From the NCBI GenBank assembly GCA_002451015.1, contig DKBB01000282.1, positions 6,915 through 22,981 of the forward strand: a stretch of DNA of 16,067 nt. The letters are read 5' to 3'. The notes below the pieces were generated by a model. The model saw only the letters and a program-made list of their open reading frames with translations, was not told the origin of the DNA and did no database searches. The DNA comes from Acidobacteria bacterium UBA6911 (GTDB taxonomy: Bacteria; Acidobacteriota; UBA6911). Positions within the stretch are counted from its first letter, which is position 1. Each line of letters begins with the position of its first letter. Positions 14,800-16,067 of this stretch are shown here, in pieces. Position numbers and translations under genes: made by a program.

Positions 14800-15438
14800 A
14801 TGTTTCTACCATTATTCTTCAAGAGCGGTTTCTCCTGCCTGATTGCCGGTGGTGGACAGGTGGCCTCACACAAGGTCGGCATCCTGCTGGAAGCAGCCTG
14901 CAATATCACGATTGTTTCACCGGAAATATCCGGCATGGTTGCGGAAGAGGTGCAAAAACAATCCGTGCGCTGGCTGGAAAGAGAATACGCCGAAGGGGAT
15001 TGTGAAGGATATCAGCTTGTTATTGCCGCCACCCCATTTAGAGAAGTCAACCGCCGGATTTCCGAGGAAGCCTTTAAAAGCGGCATTCCCGTCAACGTCG
15101 TCGACGATCCTGAACTGAGTACGGTGATCTTTCCCGCCATATGGCGGGATCGGACCCTCTCCATTGCCGTCAGCACCGGCGGTGCCGCCCCTTTTATGGC
15201 AGCGGAAATCCGGTCCCTGTTGGCGCGTTATGCCCGGGGGATGGGACAATGGATCGAAACCGGTGCAAGATTCCGCGAAATCGTCAAGAAAGAGGTTACG
15301 GGAGCAGAAAACCGGAACCGCCTTTACCGGAAATTTCTGGATGCAGGCTTTCCGGGCGTTTCTGACGACCCGCCGGAGTCTTTCAATCTGCAGGACTGGC
15401 TGTCGTGGCTTGAGAATACGGATAAATCAGAGAAATAA
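14800..15438 (+). CDS. Precorrin-2 dehydrogenase (siroheme synthase N-terminal type)
   Basis: A 212-aa Met8/CysG-N-type protein that oxidises precorrin-2 to sirohydrochlorin with NAD, and may also insert iron to make siroheme. Seen: MFLPLFF (family N-terminus), the Rossmann loop AGGGQVASHKVGILLEA (16-32), TPF near 78-80, PVNVVDDPELSTVIFPAIW (97-115) with the catalytic-region Asp pair 102-103, and IAVSTGGAAPFMAAEIR (122-138) with the Ser of STGG. CysG-type uroporphyrinogen methyltransferase and hemA-like partners are not adjacent, so this is the stand-alone form. AGGGGA lies 7 nt before ATG 14800. It follows the GH-like gene after 76 nt containing repeat copy 2. The gene feeds siroheme or the alternative heme route in anaerobes (known biology; use here inferred). 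Confidence 0.88.
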   Translation: MFLPLFFKSGFSCLIAGGGQVASHKVGILLEAACNITIVSPEISGMVAEEVQKQSVRWLEREYAEGDCEGYQLVIAATPFREVNRRISEEAFKSGIPVNVVDDPELSTVIFPAIWRDRTLSIAVSTGGAAPFMAAEIRSLLARYARGMGQWIETGARFREIVKKEVTGAENRNRLYRKFLDAGFPGVSDDPPESFNLQDWLSWLENTDKSEK

Positions 15439-15519
15439 TACCGACCCGCCCGGCATCTATGTATTGAGTAACGCTTCACACCAACAAACCTTCTGTCTCC
15501 ATATTTGAGCTTCTATGAT

Positions 15520-15536
15520 ATTCTTATGGAAAGAAT
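15520..15536 (+). promoter_or_regulatory. Small inverted repeat upstream of the ferritin-like gene
   Basis: ATTCTT (15520-15525) and AAGAAT (15531-15536) are perfect complements around ATGGA. It sits about 50 nt before the ATG and could be an operator or RNA hairpin; the short AT-rich arms make chance plausible. Confidence 0.3.
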
Positions 15537-15586
15537 GTGGTTATTAATGCAACCTATGCCAAATTATAAATTACAGGAGAAGATTT

Positions 15587-16024
15587 ATGGCGAATGGAAA
15601 AGGACAAGAACGCACTGAGAAATTGCTGAAAACCTTACGGGATTGGCAGGGAATCGAACGGCACGCCATCGAGACAACCACGAAAATCATGGAAAAAACC
15701 GACAATCTTCTGATACGGCAGTTCATGGAAATCATCAGAAATGATTCGGTGCAACATCACAGGGTTCAGCAGTTTATTATCGACAGTCTCACGAAACAGC
15801 CGGTAAATCTTTCCCACGATGAACTGGCCCAGATCTGGGAAGAAATTGAAGCCCACGACAAAGTGGAGAAAAAAACCATAGAAATAGCCAAGGAATGCAG
15901 AGATGAATGCCAGTTCTTTGTGCAACGTTCCTTATTGGAATATCTGATCTCCGACGAAGAGAAACACGACCTGATTCTCCAGGGATTGGAGGATTTCAAG
16001 AAGAACATGACGAAACTTGGATAG
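15587..16024 (+). CDS. Ferritin-like four-helix (putative diiron) protein
   Basis: A 145-aa all-helical, soluble protein with four long amphipathic helices and no signal peptide, resembling the ferritin/rubrerythrin superfamily. Candidate ligands: E24 in GIERHAIE, D53 with H57/H58 in NDSVQHH, E85/E86/E88 with H90 in WEEIEAH, E118 in LLEYL, and an intact ExxH in DEEKH (E124, H127). The first-half helix lacks the clear ExxH expected, carrying DSVQHH instead, so metal binding may be asymmetric or lost. No rubredoxin-like CxxC domain follows. SD GGAG (15576-15579) lies 7 nt before the ATG. The 148-nt upstream gap suggests its own promoter. Placement after precorrin-2 dehydrogenase hints at iron handling but proves nothing. 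Confidence 0.75.
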   Translation: MANGKGQERTEKLLKTLRDWQGIERHAIETTTKIMEKTDNLLIRQFMEIIRNDSVQHHRVQQFIIDSLTKQPVNLSHDELAQIWEEIEAHDKVEKKTIEIAKECRDECQFFVQRSLLEYLISDEEKHDLILQGLEDFKKNMTKLG

Positions 16025-16067
16025 CAGTATTTTATATGCAACCCAAAGCCATGACCTGTACCCCCCC

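Noticed and set aside
1..16067. tRNA, rRNA, CRISPR array, riboswitch, prophage or insertion sequence
   Set aside because: No cloverleaf, regular repeat-spacer array, known aptamer core, integrase, transposase or phage gene could be recognised by reading; a covariance-model search would be needed to exclude small RNAs.

Overview
The window looks like a chromosomal stretch from an anaerobic Gram-negative bacterium. Metabolic and envelope genes sit in short operons on alternating strands, and two copies of a dispersed palindromic repeat (core GTAGGGGCGAACC) lie in the gaps. I associate that repeat with Desulfobacterota, especially Syntrophales-like genomes, but this is recollection and low confidence. 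No rRNA, tRNA, CRISPR array, transposase or phage gene was recognised.

Layout, left to right. (1) 1-374: mostly non-coding, with a perfect inverted repeat and a weak reverse frame running off the left edge. (2) 375-3514, plus strand: a MurG-type glycosyltransferase fused to a C-terminal HEAT-repeat domain, overlapping by 4 nt a MraY-type phosphosugar transferase. These would be the last two membrane steps of lipid II synthesis, but in the order murG-mraY and without the usual dcw neighbours. (3) 3668-5973, minus strand: a YbgC/FadM-type acyl-CoA thioesterase, then cofactor-independent phosphoglycerate mutase. (4) 6221-8207, plus strand: a class I/II aminotransferase and a fumarylacetoacetate-hydrolase-family protein, behind a leader with a period-7 tandem repeat. 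(5) 8204-9586, minus strand: a membrane-anchored M23 (LytM) peptidase whose stop codon overlaps that of the previous gene. (6) 9890-10249, plus strand: a small lipoprotein. (7) 10391-11134, minus strand: a nucleosidase/phosphorylase-superfamily enzyme. (8) 11133-16024, plus strand: an unrecorded small Cys-containing ORF, an M20C aminoacyl-histidine dipeptidase, a secreted glycoside-hydrolase-like protein, a precorrin-2 dehydrogenase and a ferritin-like four-helix protein.

The window mixes cell-wall work (MurG-HEAT, MraY, M23 peptidase, possibly the secreted GH-like protein) with central, amino-acid and tetrapyrrole/iron metabolism. The feature most likely to be undescribed is the MurG-HEAT/MraY pair. 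It is either this organism's relocated essential pair or a second, dedicated lipid-linked glycan system. MraY also has Ala at the third position of the usual HHH motif. Secondary points are the small Cys-containing ORF, the repeat copy that supplies a gene's stop codon, and the heptad repeat hairpin before an aminotransferase lacking a Shine-Dalgarno site.
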